A stretch of DNA of 64,000 bases from Pedobacter arcticus A12 (GTDB taxonomy: Bacteria; Bacteroidota; Bacteroidia; Sphingobacteriales; Sphingobacteriaceae), in assembly GCF_000302595.1 (NCBI RefSeq), contig NZ_JH947127.1:576126-640125 (forward strand), written 5' to 3'. Shown piece after piece: positions 10,039 to 20,033 of this stretch. Below the pieces are notes generated by a model. It worked only from the letters and a program-made list of their open reading frames with translations. It was not told the origin of the DNA and did not search any database. The translations under genes were made by a program, and so were the position numbers. The stretch's first letter is position 1. Each line of letters opens with the position of its first letter.

Positions 10039-10257
10039 GTGCTCTTCAAGTTTTATTGTGTTTTTCTTGTGTAAAAAAACGTTCCTAATATACAGAAATT
10101 CAACATTTTCAAATAAATTATTTTTTTTTATCAAAATCAGACGTTCTGTAATCTCTTCGTTTCAAAGTTAAAATCTTAAAAAGCTTGTTCAAATACCAAG
10201 TAATAGGTATTTCAAAGCTTTTATTTTCTCCTTATTACGCAGTCAGTTTCATAAGGT

Positions 10258-10293
10258 TTCAAAAAAAAAGCGACTATTTTTTTAAGTCGCTTA
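10258..10293 (-). terminator. Intrinsic terminator after hemD
   Basis: On the minus strand AAGCGACT pairs with AGTCGCTT around an A-rich loop and is followed by a run of nine T. It lies about 25 bases beyond the hemD stop and separates that operon from gldK. Confidence 0.8.
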
Positions 10294-10315
10294 AATAAAT
10301 ATCGTTATAAAACAC

Positions 10316-11083
10316 CTATTTTAATGATTTTATGTACTGTTCTATCGCCATTGTCATGGAAGGAGCCTCTGGTGTTGGGGCCGGAATATCCAAAATTAAT
10401 CCTGCATCAATAATAGCCTGTTGCGTGGTTTTGCCAAATGCAGCTATTCTGGTATTGTTCTGTTTAAACTGTGGAAAATTGGTGTAAAGAGATTGTACGC
10501 TAGACGGACTAAAGAATACAATAACATCATAAAACACATCTGCCAAATCAGACAGATCTGAAACTACGGTTTTAAAGAGTACAGCAGGGGTAAAATCTAT
10601 TCCTTGCGCTTTCAAGAAAGTTTCGGTAGCCTCCGCAGCAACATCAGAACATGGGTATAAAAACTTTTCTGCCGTATGCTTTTTTAAAACCTCTGCCAAA
10701 TCTTTTGCAGTCTGTTTTCCAAAAAATATTTTTCGTTTACGGTACTGAATGTACTTTTGAAGATATAAAGCAATAGATTCTGACAAGCAGAAATATTTCA
10801 TATCTGCAGGTACATCAAAACGCATTTCTTCGCAAACCCTAAAGTAATGGTCGGCCGCGGTTCTACTTGTTAAAATAACAGCGCTGAAATCAGCCAAGTT
10901 AATCTTATCTTTTCTGATATCCTTTCCTGCTACACCTTCCACATGTATAAAAGATCTAAAATCAATCTTTAAGTTTAAAGATGATGCTAAATCATAATAC
11001 GGAGACTTTTCACCCTCTGGTTCTGGTAAGGTAACTAATACACTTTTAACCTTAACTTTTCTCTCTTCCAAATTAAATTTCAT
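10316..11083 (-). CDS. hemD: Uroporphyrinogen-III synthase (HemD-like)
   Basis: Cyclises hydroxymethylbilane to uroporphyrinogen III in tetrapyrrole synthesis, about 255 aa, cytosolic. The Bacteroidota-type N-terminus (VKSVLVTLPEPEGEKSPYYD) and RSFIHVEGV are recognisable. The two-lobed pattern AVILTSRTAADHYF and VIVFFSPSSVQSLY is typical of HemD, as is IAAFGKTTQQAI near the C-terminus. ATG 11083 is preferred; a GTG two codons upstream overlaps the previous stop. It forms an operon with the DUF4271 gene. Overall sequence conservation in this enzyme family is low, so the call leans on these motifs and the neighbour. Confidence 0.82.
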   Translation of the reverse strand: MKFNLEERKVKVKSVLVTLPEPEGEKSPYYDLASSLNLKIDFRSFIHVEGVAGKDIRKDKINLADFSAVILTSRTAADHYFRVCEEMRFDVPADMKYFCLSESIALYLQKYIQYRKRKIFFGKQTAKDLAEVLKKHTAEKFLYPCSDVAAEATETFLKAQGIDFTPAVLFKTVVSDLSDLADVFYDVIVFFSPSSVQSLYTNFPQFKQNNTRIAAFGKTTQQAIIDAGLILDIPAPTPEAPSMTMAIEQYIKSLK

Positions 11084-11088
11084 TAACA

Positions 11089-12054
11089 CTATAAACTAAT
11101 ATTAATTGTTTTCACAAACAATAATATCGGACAAATTTCAAGAGTGCAAAGATACAGAAATAAATAAAATTTTGACAATTGGTGATTTAATAAAATTTTA
11201 AACAACAATCTGAGTAGCTGAGCACCTATTAAGACGGTGAAGAGTAATATAAAAGCCCAAATCACAATATTACCATGATTTGCACCTATAAATGTTAGAA
11301 TAAAAATAGCCGGCAATAAAAGGAATAATGAATTAATATATCCTAGGTAAAGTATATTTAGGTAAGATCTGGTGAGTTTTTGAATCTCAAATAAAAAACC
11401 GATAAACTTTATAGCGAATATTTTTAATCCAAAAAAAACAAATGCTGCAAAAGAGATGATTAAGAATGAGTTAAAATCTGTAGCTACATCTGAAGCGGCT
11501 GTTTTATACAATAACAAGCATATAAATAACCCAACCGTAAAAGAAAAAATCAGGTAAAGAAACACAAACTGCCAAGTGATAAGCACATTGTCTTCTTTAT
11601 CTATCTGGCTTAAAATTCTATTATCAAAAAAGGCCCTAAATAAATTCGCAATCTCTTTAGCAAAAACCAGCCTAACTACACCAAACATTGTTAAAAGCAC
11701 TAGCACTGCAAACAAAAACCATTGTGGGTACTTGTTTAGGTGGTTACCCACACCGTAAGAATTCTTTACAATCTTAAAGTTTTTAGGTAAACTCAACAGA
11801 TAAGGGTCTGTTGTTAAATTGTCTTTCAAAAGCTTTTCTACATACGGGTTTGGGCGATTAGGATTTGGATTTAAAAATTGCCAGGTGAGCGAATCTTTAA
11901 CAAAGTTTTTTCGGGCTAAAGCTGCTGAATCTATGATGATACTTGGTTTGTAAATTACTTTAGCTGTTGTATCCATATTTTGAACGGAGTCTTGCAGGGC
12001 AAAACCCGAAAAGCTCATCAATAACAAACACAAAACCAAAACAACTTGCTTCAT
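11089..12054 (-). CDS. DUF4271 multi-pass membrane protein
   Basis: 321 aa. A signal peptide (MKQVVLVLCLLLMSFSGFALQ) is followed by a periplasmic stretch of about 85 residues (NPNPNRPNPYVEKLLKDN). About six or seven transmembrane helices fill residues ~112-320. Proteins of this kind, known as DUF4271, commonly sit directly upstream of hemD in Bacteroidota, as here; the function is unknown. It starts 4 bases after the Omp85-like gene and its stop abuts the hemD start, so the three genes are probably one transcript. Confidence 0.8.
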   Translation of the reverse strand: MKQVVLVLCLLLMSFSGFALQDSVQNMDTTAKVIYKPSIIIDSAALARKNFVKDSLTWQFLNPNPNRPNPYVEKLLKDNLTTDPYLLSLPKNFKIVKNSYGVGNHLNKYPQWFLFAVLVLLTMFGVVRLVFAKEIANLFRAFFDNRILSQIDKEDNVLITWQFVFLYLIFSFTVGLFICLLLYKTAASDVATDFNSFLIISFAAFVFFGLKIFAIKFIGFLFEIQKLTRSYLNILYLGYINSLFLLLPAIFILTFIGANHGNIVIWAFILLFTVLIGAQLLRLLFKILLNHQLSKFYLFLYLCTLEICPILLFVKTINISL

Positions 12055-12058
12055 AAAT

Positions 12059-13765
12059 CTAAAAATAGCTCAAAATACCAATGTGGATTTTTCCCTTCTG
12101 CAAATCTAATGGAATATTCTTCTGTTTACCAATTGCATAACTCAAAGATGTAATGCCAATTTTAGTTTGAAAGGTAATTCCTGCACCAATCCCCAACGGA
12201 TAATCCGTTGATTTTTGATTGATAAAGTTTTGATAGGTATAAGCTTGGTCATAAAAAACATTTAAGTACGAGTTTTTCTCTACAAAATACCTAAACTCGG
12301 TAGTTTGTATACTAAAGCTATTTACATTGATAGATTGTTCATCAAAACCTCGCAAGGTTTTAAAACCTCCTATTCTGAAAGCTTCATTCTCGAAAATGTT
12401 TTTACCGGTTAATATTGCCGATTTGTTGTGCGCAAAAAGCACCGCCTTGGTGCCCAACTTAAAGTAATATTTCAAATCTGCCTGTACTTTAAATTGCTGA
12501 CTTTTTGTTTTCTCAAAAAAATCTTGCGGATTAAAGTTTTGTGATGGGGTAACTTTTCTTTGCCCGGCGGAGAGCTGTAAATTTAGGTCGGCGCCTTTTA
12601 AAGGCGTAATCTTATTATCTAGATTTATATAGGCCAGCGCTATGCCGTAAAAAACAGAATTGATATTCGCATTGTTTGGTATGTTGGCTGTTGGGTTATC
12701 AGCAACCTGATTACCGTTGAAATTCTCCAGAAAAAAACTAATCTTTTTGCTGAGGCTGAAATTATAATCAAAAGCTAATTTGGTATTTAGATTCAAAAAA
12801 CTGGTATCTCGTTTAAAAAGCTGAAAACCTGCGCTAAGGCCTAGCTGGCTTTTAAAAAGATAAGGATAAACAAATGCCAAATTCAATTCTTGAGATTGCG
12901 AAGGCAAGCCACGGTAATTAAAATCTAAGGTTTCACCGTTTTTTAAGGCATTTTTTAAGTTCAGTTTAAAATCGCCGGTCAACTGTAATTTACCTGTTTG
13001 GGCGTTGGGCAAAAAACCGATAACACCATCAAACTGGTTTGCATTCTGTTTATCAACAAATAAATTTATTTTGGCGCTGTTTCCACTAAAAACCACTTCT
13101 GGAGGCTTAGGCAAAGTAATAAAAGATAAATCACGTAGTCTCTTATCTATACTTTGAATTCTTTCTTCGTTATAATCTCCGTTTTTTAACGCCAAATAAG
13201 AAGATAAGTAGGCTTGGCTCAACTTTGCAGAACCTACCAGCCGTAGTGTATCTAACGTTATCTTTTTACCTTCATTTATAAAAATTTTTGCTTGTAAGCC
13301 TTCGTTGGTTTTAGCCAAACTATCTAACCAAACCTGTGCAAAAGGATGACCGTTGTTTTGATAATAATTAAGAATGATGGTATATGTTTTTTCAAGGGCA
13401 TTTAAAGCAATCGGAGTGTTTTTCTGAAACTGTGGCTTTAACCCTAAATCGATGATTAACGCTGGTGCAACGTTTCCATTTTGCAAATTGATTCCTTTAT
13501 AACGTGTACCTAAATCTAGCGTAGCAAAAAGTGTATCATTGGCAAAGCGCTCACTTGCTAAATCCACATCAAAGTAACCCGCAAACTGTTGTTCCCTAAT
13601 TTGTTGCTGCAATCCGCGGTAAGCGCTTAAGGAATCTGTGAATTGTTGACTTTTATGTGCCTTCGACTTGGACAAACCTTCAGTTTCTAAGATAACAGGC
13701 TTGGTTTGGCTTAAGCCGATTTGGGCTGAGAACAGAAACAAGAAAACAAAACCAAGTTGGCGCAT
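12059..13765 (-). CDS. BamA/TamA-type Omp85 outer-membrane protein
   Basis: 568 aa from ATG 13765, which gives a clean signal peptide (MRQLGFVFLFLFSAQIGLSQ); an upstream TTG/ATG option adds non-signal residues. The first ~220 residues contain POTRA-like segments (ILNYYQNNGHPFAQVWLD, LRLVGSAKLSQAYL). A C-terminal 16-strand-type barrel follows, with the Omp85 signature region FRIGGFKTLRGFDEQS and a terminal Phe (GILSYF). It probably inserts or translocates outer-membrane components; it is shorter than BamA and closer to TamA-like or surface-antigen proteins. First gene of the operon with DUF4271 and hemD. Confidence 0.82.
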   Translation of the reverse strand: MRQLGFVFLFLFSAQIGLSQTKPVILETEGLSKSKAHKSQQFTDSLSAYRGLQQQIREQQFAGYFDVDLASERFANDTLFATLDLGTRYKGINLQNGNVAPALIIDLGLKPQFQKNTPIALNALEKTYTIILNYYQNNGHPFAQVWLDSLAKTNEGLQAKIFINEGKKITLDTLRLVGSAKLSQAYLSSYLALKNGDYNEERIQSIDKRLRDLSFITLPKPPEVVFSGNSAKINLFVDKQNANQFDGVIGFLPNAQTGKLQLTGDFKLNLKNALKNGETLDFNYRGLPSQSQELNLAFVYPYLFKSQLGLSAGFQLFKRDTSFLNLNTKLAFDYNFSLSKKISFFLENFNGNQVADNPTANIPNNANINSVFYGIALAYINLDNKITPLKGADLNLQLSAGQRKVTPSQNFNPQDFFEKTKSQQFKVQADLKYYFKLGTKAVLFAHNKSAILTGKNIFENEAFRIGGFKTLRGFDEQSINVNSFSIQTTEFRYFVEKNSYLNVFYDQAYTYQNFINQKSTDYPLGIGAGITFQTKIGITSLSYAIGKQKNIPLDLQKGKIHIGILSYF

Positions 13766-14134
13766 TGAGCTAATAAACGGTATAATTACAAAATTAGCTT
13801 TATAAGTTAAAATAACAGACAATACATTTCAATTTCCGAGGCAAAAAAAAGCTTATCGGCTTTCCCTATTGCTACAAAAAAACAAGTGATGGTTTGGCGT
13901 TAAAAACAACAAATACTAGAATCCTGGATCTCAAATCAGCAAAATTCAAATAGCTTTAACTCGAAATTTCAGCGTAGCTATGGTTTAAAATTGTGGGAAC
14001 ACCACTGTTCTAAATAAATTATTTATCTCATATCCGTGTTAATAAATGATGATTCTATACTTATTTTATTGTTTAGGCATCCCATTTGTATAGTTTTTAA
14101 TGAAAAAAATTATTCCCATTAAAATCACTATAAA
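13766..14134. other. Intergenic region between divergent genes
   Basis: 369 AT-rich bases separate the leftward Omp85-like gene from the rightward ferritin gene, so both promoters should lie here. I could not fix a convincing TAnnTTTG box. No RNA gene or repeat was seen. Confidence 0.5.
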
Positions 14135-14671
14135 ATGAAAAGGATATCAGACCAAATGGAGGAAATGTTGAACAAACAAATGACTCGCGAGGCTTATCAA
14201 GCACAAGTTTACCTCTCTTACGGTGCTTGGGCAGAATCTCATAGTTTCCAAGGCATAGCCACGTTTTTATATGGACACATGCAGGAAGAAAGAGAACACA
14301 TGTTCAAAATATTGAAATACATTTTAGACCGTGGCGGGGAAGTTAAAGTAGAAGCCATAAAAGCGGCACCAGTGCACCCGAAAGACATCGGCGAATGCCT
14401 AAATAATATTTTAGATCACGAAATACAAAACTCAAAGGAAATTGATAAAATTGTAAAACTAGCTCATGAAGAAAGTGATTGGGCAACATTTAATTTCGGG
14501 CAGTGGTTTGTAAAAGAACAGATTGAAGAAGAAACGCTAATTAACGGTGTAATTGATAAATATAACTTAGCATCTAACCAAATAAAAGACAACCACAATC
14601 TTTATGATTTAGACAAAGATTTAGCAACAGCGCCACAAGAGGCTACTACCCCCAGAGAAGAAACCATATAA
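14135..14671 (+). CDS. Ferritin, bacterial non-haem type
   Basis: Iron-storage ferritin, 178 aa, cytosolic 24-mer. The four-helix bundle carries ferroxidase-type residues in QAQVYLSYGAWAESHSF, the EEREHMFKI helix (~48-56) and KEQIEEETLINGVIDKY. Length and motif order match the FtnA family rather than bacterioferritin (no haem-ligand pattern) or Dps. A short polar tail (APQEATTPREE) is added. It is followed after 23 bases by an SDR gene and may be co-transcribed with it. Confidence 0.9.
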   Translation: MKRISDQMEEMLNKQMTREAYQAQVYLSYGAWAESHSFQGIATFLYGHMQEEREHMFKILKYILDRGGEVKVEAIKAAPVHPKDIGECLNNILDHEIQNSKEIDKIVKLAHEESDWATFNFGQWFVKEQIEEETLINGVIDKYNLASNQIKDNHNLYDLDKDLATAPQEATTPREETI

Positions 14672-14694
14672 TTTACAATTTTATAAAATTTAAG

Positions 14695-15471
14695 ATGTCA
14701 GAATTTTCGGAACTATTTAATTTGAGCGGAAAAAACGCGATTGTTACCGGTGGTGCAAATGGTATAGGGAAAGCTACTGCAATTATGCTAGCAAAAGCTG
14801 GAGCAAATATTGTAATTGCAGATTTTAAATTGGAAGATGCTGAAAAAACTGCATCTGAAATAAGTGCATTAGGCGTAAAGGCCATTGCCGTTTCCTGTAA
14901 CGTTTTAAAAGACGAAGATTTGGTTAATTTAGTAGAAACCACTTTAAAAGAATTGGGTGGGATTGAAATTTTAATTAACAACGCCGGAGGTGGTGGTGGT
15001 GGCAGAGAAAACCCTTTCAAAATTTCTGTGGAAGATTTTAAACGCGACTTCGATTTAAATGTATTTAGCGCTTGGCGTTTGTGTCAATTATGCGTTCCGC
15101 ACATGAAAAAATCTGGGTACGGCTCTATTGTAATTACCACCTCTATGGCAAGCATTAACAAAAGCAAGAACATGAGTGGCTATGCTGCCTCCAAAGCTTC
15201 GGTAAACCATATGGCAGCAAACTTAGCACATGATTTTGGTCCGGAAGTTAGAATTAATGCTGTTGGACCTGGCGCTACAAGAACAGCTGCATTAGAAACT
15301 GTATTAACGCCGGAGATTGAAGCAAAAATGTTATCCCATACCCCTATAAAACGTTTAGGTACAGCAGAGGATATCGCAGGCGCAATTTTATATTTTGCTT
15401 CGCCCGTTTCTGAGTGGGTAAGTGGGCAAACGCTATTTGTAAATGGCGGAGGTGAACAGACTTTAGATTAA
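14695..15471 (+). CDS. Short-chain dehydrogenase/reductase
   Basis: 258 aa NAD(P)-dependent oxidoreductase. The Rossmann motif TGGANGIGKATA is at ~21-32, NNAGG at ~95-99, the catalytic pair YAASK is Tyr163/Lys167 with a Ser in ITTSMAS, and the C-terminal signature WVSGQTLFVNGGG is present. The overall sequence resembles 7-alpha-hydroxysteroid dehydrogenase or glucose-1-dehydrogenase-like classical SDRs. Substrate cannot be assigned. A hairpin with a T-run follows the stop. Confidence 0.88.
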   Translation: MSEFSELFNLSGKNAIVTGGANGIGKATAIMLAKAGANIVIADFKLEDAEKTASEISALGVKAIAVSCNVLKDEDLVNLVETTLKELGGIEILINNAGGGGGGRENPFKISVEDFKRDFDLNVFSAWRLCQLCVPHMKKSGYGSIVITTSMASINKSKNMSGYAASKASVNHMAANLAHDFGPEVRINAVGPGATRTAALETVLTPEIEAKMLSHTPIKRLGTAEDIAGAILYFASPVSEWVSGQTLFVNGGGEQTLD

Positions 15472-15492
15472 GTCTACACCTATTTTATATAT

Positions 15493-15526
15493 CCAGACTA
15501 TCCGTTTTGGGTGGTCTTTTTTTTTG
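15493..15526 (+). terminator. Probable intrinsic terminator after the SDR gene
   Basis: AGAC..TCC and GGG..GTCT pair around a short GTTTT loop with a mismatch, followed by ten T. It ends the ferritin-SDR unit. Confidence 0.6.
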
Positions 15527-15623
15527 AAATATTTTGGCAATTGTATGGTACGTTCTACAAAAAAACCGCTACTAGGAAACTTTTGTAAAATATAAGTGTT
15601 AGTGTAATATACTTTAATGTGAC

Positions 15624-15652
15624 ATTGTTTTTTAATAGTTAACGTAATTTTG
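15624..15652 (+). promoter_or_regulatory. Candidate Bacteroidota promoter of the RND operon
   Basis: TAATTTTG at 15645-15652 fits the Bacteroidota -7 consensus TAnnTTTG. ATTG at 15624-15627, 17 bases upstream, fits the -33 TTTG element loosely. The start codon of the adaptor gene lies about 80 bases downstream. Confidence 0.45.
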
Positions 15653-15730
15653 CAAACTTCTTAGCATTTCTTATTAAGATTGAAAGTCATCGCAAAAGAA
15701 ATATTGAAGCATTTTATTTAGAAATAATTT

Positions 15731-16855
15731 ATGAAATCAATCCTCAAACTTAGTTTGCCAGCAATCGCTGTATTGTTGATAATGGCATGTAACAACAAAC
15801 CTAGCGGGCAAAGTAATGCTGCACAGCAAGCACTTTCTTTACCTGTTATTGAAGTTCCAACTAAAACCGTAACAGCTTATACCACTTACCCAACAAACAT
15901 TGAAGGGATGATCAATAGTGAAGTAAGAGCTAAAGTTGGTGGCTACATTACAGATGTTTTGGTTGACGAGGGACAGCAGGTAAGTAAGGGGCAGGTACTT
16001 TTCAGGATAGAAACACAATCGTTAACACAAGATGCCGACGCCGCAAAAGCAAATGTAAATGCCGCACAGGTAGAAGTTGATAAGTTAAAACCTTTGGTTG
16101 CAAAAAACATCATCAGCTCATTACAGTTGGCTACCGCAAACGCAAAACTACAACAAGCAAAAAGTAGCTATAATAGCATTGCAGCAAATATCGGTTATGG
16201 CACTATTAAAAGTCCTGTAAACGGATTCGTTGGCTCTATAAAACTTAGAAAAGGCTCTTTAGTAAGTCCATCAGATCAAATACCTTTAACTACCGTTTCG
16301 GAGATCAGCAACGTTTACGCCTATTTTTCCATGAACGAAAAGGAATATTTAGATTTTTTGCAGCAGACCGCAGGCGAATCCAAAACACAAAAGATTAAAA
16401 ACTTCCCAAAAGTTACACTTGTTTTAGCAAACGGAGCAGAATATCCTGAAAAAGGCACCATTGAAACCATCAACGCTCAAATTAACCCGAATACGGGAAC
16501 AGTTTCTTTTAGAGCTTTATTTAGTAATAAAAACGGCATGCTGAATAACGGGAACAGTGGAACTATAAAAGTACCAACGGTTTATAAAGATGCAGTTGTT
16601 ATTCCGCAAGAATCAACTTTTGAGCAACAAGAAAAAACATTTGTTTACAAGCTTTCTAAAGATACTACAGCCCTTGCACAGTCTATCGAAATCAAAGCCA
16701 ATACGGGTAACGTTTATGTTGTGGGTTCGGGGATTAAAAACGGAGAAAAAATTGTAGCCAAAGGAGTTAACAAAGTTCGCGAAGGGTTAAAGATCAAACC
16801 GCAGCTCATTAATTTTGATAGCATTGCGCAACCCATCATCACCGAGTTTAAATAA
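15731..16855 (+). CDS. RND efflux periplasmic adaptor lipoprotein
   Basis: Membrane-fusion protein, 374 aa, with lipobox MAC (Cys20). Residues ~58-95 form the first half of the lipoyl domain (INSEVRAKVGGYITDVLVDEG), a short alpha-hairpin follows, then the second lipoyl half (GTIKSPVNGFVGSIKLRKGS), a beta-barrel and a membrane-proximal domain. It links the inner-membrane RND pump to the outer-membrane factor. First gene of adaptor-pump-outer membrane factor, 21 bases ahead of the pump. AcrA/MexA type. Confidence 0.93.
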   Translation: MKSILKLSLPAIAVLLIMACNNKPSGQSNAAQQALSLPVIEVPTKTVTAYTTYPTNIEGMINSEVRAKVGGYITDVLVDEGQQVSKGQVLFRIETQSLTQDADAAKANVNAAQVEVDKLKPLVAKNIISSLQLATANAKLQQAKSSYNSIAANIGYGTIKSPVNGFVGSIKLRKGSLVSPSDQIPLTTVSEISNVYAYFSMNEKEYLDFLQQTAGESKTQKIKNFPKVTLVLANGAEYPEKGTIETINAQINPNTGTVSFRALFSNKNGMLNNGNSGTIKVPTVYKDAVVIPQESTFEQQEKTFVYKLSKDTTALAQSIEIKANTGNVYVVGSGIKNGEKIVAKGVNKVREGLKIKPQLINFDSIAQPIITEFK

Positions 16856-16876
16856 TAATCCCTAAAAAAGGACACA

Positions 16877-19800
16877 ATGCTTAAAACATTTATTACACGG
16901 CCGGTACTATCGGCTGTTATTTCCATAATTATATTAATATTAGGTATACTGGGTTTAAGCTCGCTTTCGGTAACCCAGTATCCCGACATAGCACCACCAA
17001 CTATCCAGGTTTCTGCAACTTACCCAGGCGCTTCGGCGGCTACAATTTTAGAAAGTGTAATAGTACCTATTGAGGAGCAGATTAACGGTGTGGAGGGTAT
17101 GACTTACATTACCTCTAGCGCAACCAATAACGGTACGGCGTCTATCACTGTGTTTTTTGACCAAAATGTTGATCCAGATATTGCTGCTGTAAACGTACAA
17201 AACCGCGTTGCAAGAGCTACCCCGCTCCTGCCCCAAGCAGTAAAACAAACCGGTGTAGTTACCCAAAAACAACAAACAAGTGCTTTAATGTTCTTGAGTT
17301 TTTATAGCGAGTCAAAAGAATATAACGACGTTTTCTTACAGAATTATTTAAAGATTAACGTTGTTCCTGCTTTCCAACGAGTAAATGGAGTAGGTGATGT
17401 TAACGTATTTGGAAGTAAAGATTACGCAATGCGTGTTTGGCTACAGCCAGATAAAATGGCTTCGTACGGCATTGCTCCATCAGACGTATCGGCCGCCCTT
17501 AATGAGCAAAGCCAGGAAGCTGCTGCTGGAACCATCGGCGAAAATAATGGTGAAGCTTTTTCTTATGTAATCACCTACGACGGGCGCTACCGTACCCAAC
17601 AGCAATATGAAAATGTTATTTTAAAAGCACTTGGCAACGGAGCGTTTTTAAGGTTGAAAGATGTTGCCAAGATTGAGTTAGATGCGCAATCTTACTCCAG
17701 TAGCGCCAAAACAGACGGCAATCCAAGTATTGCAATGGCGGTTTACCAAACCAAAGGATCAGATGCACAACAAATCATCAATGATATTAAAACCGAGCTT
17801 GAATCAGTAAAAAAAGGCCTTCCACCAGGAATTAAGGTTACTATTCCTTATGACACCAACGAGTTTTTAGATGCATCTGTAAAAAAGGTGGTTACTACGC
17901 TTATTGAAGCTTTTATTTTAGTTTTTATCGTGGTATTTATTTTCCTTCAAGATTTTAGGTCAACGTTGATTCCTGCTATCGCAGTTCCTGTATCTATTAT
18001 AGGTACGTTTTTCTTCCTCAACTTATTTGGGTACTCCATCAACCTATTAACGCTTTTCGCATTGGTTTTGGCCATCGGTATTGTGGTGGATGATGCTATT
18101 GTGGTGGTTGAGGCCGTCCATGCGAAAATAGATGAAGGAGCAAAAGATGTGCAAAAAGCTACAATAGAAGCGATGAGCGAAATATCAGGCGCAATTGTAT
18201 CTATTACTTTAGTAATGGCAGCAGTATTTGTTCCGGTTACTTTTATTACAGGACCAACTGGGGTTTTTTATGAACAGTTCGGCGTTACCTTGATCGTAGC
18301 CATTTTAATATCTGCGGTTAATGCGCTTACCCTGAGCCCTGCTTTGTGTGCAATTTTCCTAAAACCTCATAACAAAGACCATGAGCATGAAAAGAAAAGC
18401 TTTGCACAACGTTTTTTTGATGCATTCAACCGGGGGTTTGACGCTACAACTCAGCGTTATGGTAGGTCTTTAGGCTTTTTACATAAACACAAATGGATTA
18501 CCGGTTTTATTATTTTGGCGGCTGTCGCCGGAATTTTATATGCGGATAGTACTACTAAAAGTGGTTTTGTACCAGATGAGGATAGAGGTTTGCTTTTCGT
18601 GAATACTGAACTCCCTCCAGGATCTTCCATTGACCGTACTGCAGAAGTGAACCGACAGCTTTACGAAAAACTTAAAGATGTTCCCGGTATTGCTGGAGTT
18701 ACTACTATTAACGGAATAAGCTTAATTAGTGGCGCAGGAAGTAATTTCGGCCTAGGGTTTATTAAACTAAAAAATTGGAGTGAAAGAAAATCAGACGATC
18801 AATCTGTTAAAGCCATCACTGGAAAACTTTTTGGGATAGCGTCCACCATTCCAGAAGCAAATATCATTTTCTTTGCACCACCTAGTATTCCCGGATTCGG
18901 TAATTCTGCTGGCGTAGAACTGAACTTATTAGATAAATCGGGAGGTAATTTTAAGGATTTGGATCAGGTAAATCAGGAATTTATCAAAAATCTGAGCCAA
19001 AGACCAGAATTCCAATATGCTCAGTCATCGTTTAGCACCAAATATCCACAATACAAACTGGATATCAATATGGAGTTGGCGAAAGAGAATGGAGTTACGA
19101 TTACAAGCATTTTTAACACTTTACAAGGATATATCGGTGGCGTATATGCAGCAGATTTCTCTCGCTTTGGTAAACAATATCGAGTTTACATGCAGGCGCT
19201 ACCAGAAGATCGTTCTGTTGAACAGGATTTAGGAAGCATGTACGTGAAAACAAAAAGTGGTGAAATGGCGCCCATTACTCAGTTCATCAGTCTTGAACGG
19301 GTTTTTGGACCACAATCTGTTACACGCTTTAACTTATTTAATTCAACAAAGATTTCTGGTGCGGTCACACCTGGTTACAGTACCGGAGACGCCATTGTTG
19401 CTGTTAATGAAGTCAGTAAAACCTTACCTAACAATTTCAGCGTTGCCTACTCGGGTTTAACCAGAGAAGAGCAAAACGCGGGCGGACAAACCACTACTAT
19501 TTTAATATTGGTAATTGTTTTTGTGTATTTTATTTTAAGTGCACAATATGAAAGCTTTTTACTGCCATTTTCAGTACTGTTCTCTTTACCATTAGGAATT
19601 TTTGGTGCATATATCACTACAAAATTAATGGGCTTAGAAAATAATATCTATTTCCAAATAGCACTGATTATGCTGATTGGCTTACTAGCCAAGAACGCCA
19701 TTTTGATTGTGGAGTTTGCCATTCAAAGGCGTAAACACGGAGAATCTATTTATGACGCAGCTTTGGATGGAGCAAAAGCGAGATTACGTCCAATTTTGAT

Positions 19801-20032
19801 GACTTCATTTGCATTTATCTTTGGTTTAATGCCTTTGGTATTCGCCAGTGGCGTAGGTGCCGAAGGTAACAGAGCTATTGGAACTGGCGCAGTGGGCGGT
19901 TTACTAATCGGTACTTTATTGGGAGTTTTTGTTATTCCAATATTGTTTATGTTATTCCAATGGTTGCAAGAAAAAGTTAAAAAACCAGTTTTCGATAATG
20001 CATCTCCACAACCAACAAACGAAAACCTTTAA
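16877..20032 (+). CDS. RND efflux pump, HAE1 family inner-membrane permease
   Basis: 1051 aa proton-driven exporter of the AcrB/MexB type. The N-terminus MLKTFITRPVLSAVISIIIL and YPDIAPPTIQVSATYPGA are typical of HAE1. The relay aspartates sit in TM4 (AIGIVVDDAIVVVEAVHA, ~405-422), and GPTGVFYEQFGVTLIVA and LIGLLAKNAILIVEFA mark the second transmembrane half. Twelve membrane helices are expected. Its substrates are drugs or other amphiphiles; none can be named from sequence. The outer-membrane factor starts 1 base after its stop. Confidence 0.95.
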   Translation: MLKTFITRPVLSAVISIIILILGILGLSSLSVTQYPDIAPPTIQVSATYPGASAATILESVIVPIEEQINGVEGMTYITSSATNNGTASITVFFDQNVDPDIAAVNVQNRVARATPLLPQAVKQTGVVTQKQQTSALMFLSFYSESKEYNDVFLQNYLKINVVPAFQRVNGVGDVNVFGSKDYAMRVWLQPDKMASYGIAPSDVSAALNEQSQEAAAGTIGENNGEAFSYVITYDGRYRTQQQYENVILKALGNGAFLRLKDVAKIELDAQSYSSSAKTDGNPSIAMAVYQTKGSDAQQIINDIKTELESVKKGLPPGIKVTIPYDTNEFLDASVKKVVTTLIEAFILVFIVVFIFLQDFRSTLIPAIAVPVSIIGTFFFLNLFGYSINLLTLFALVLAIGIVVDDAIVVVEAVHAKIDEGAKDVQKATIEAMSEISGAIVSITLVMAAVFVPVTFITGPTGVFYEQFGVTLIVAILISAVNALTLSPALCAIFLKPHNKDHEHEKKSFAQRFFDAFNRGFDATTQRYGRSLGFLHKHKWITGFIILAAVAGILYADSTTKSGFVPDEDRGLLFVNTELPPGSSIDRTAEVNRQLYEKLKDVPGIAGVTTINGISLISGAGSNFGLGFIKLKNWSERKSDDQSVKAITGKLFGIASTIPEANIIFFAPPSIPGFGNSAGVELNLLDKSGGNFKDLDQVNQEFIKNLSQRPEFQYAQSSFSTKYPQYKLDINMELAKENGVTITSIFNTLQGYIGGVYAADFSRFGKQYRVYMQALPEDRSVEQDLGSMYVKTKSGEMAPITQFISLERVFGPQSVTRFNLFNSTKISGAVTPGYSTGDAIVAVNEVSKTLPNNFSVAYSGLTREEQNAGGQTTTILILVIVFVYFILSAQYESFLLPFSVLFSLPLGIFGAYITTKLMGLENNIYFQIALIMLIGLLAKNAILIVEFAIQRRKHGESIYDAALDGAKARLRPILMTSFAFIFGLMPLVFASGVGAEGNRAIGTGAVGGLLIGTLLGVFVIPILFMLFQWLQEKVKKPVFDNASPQPTNENL

Positions 20033-20033
20033 G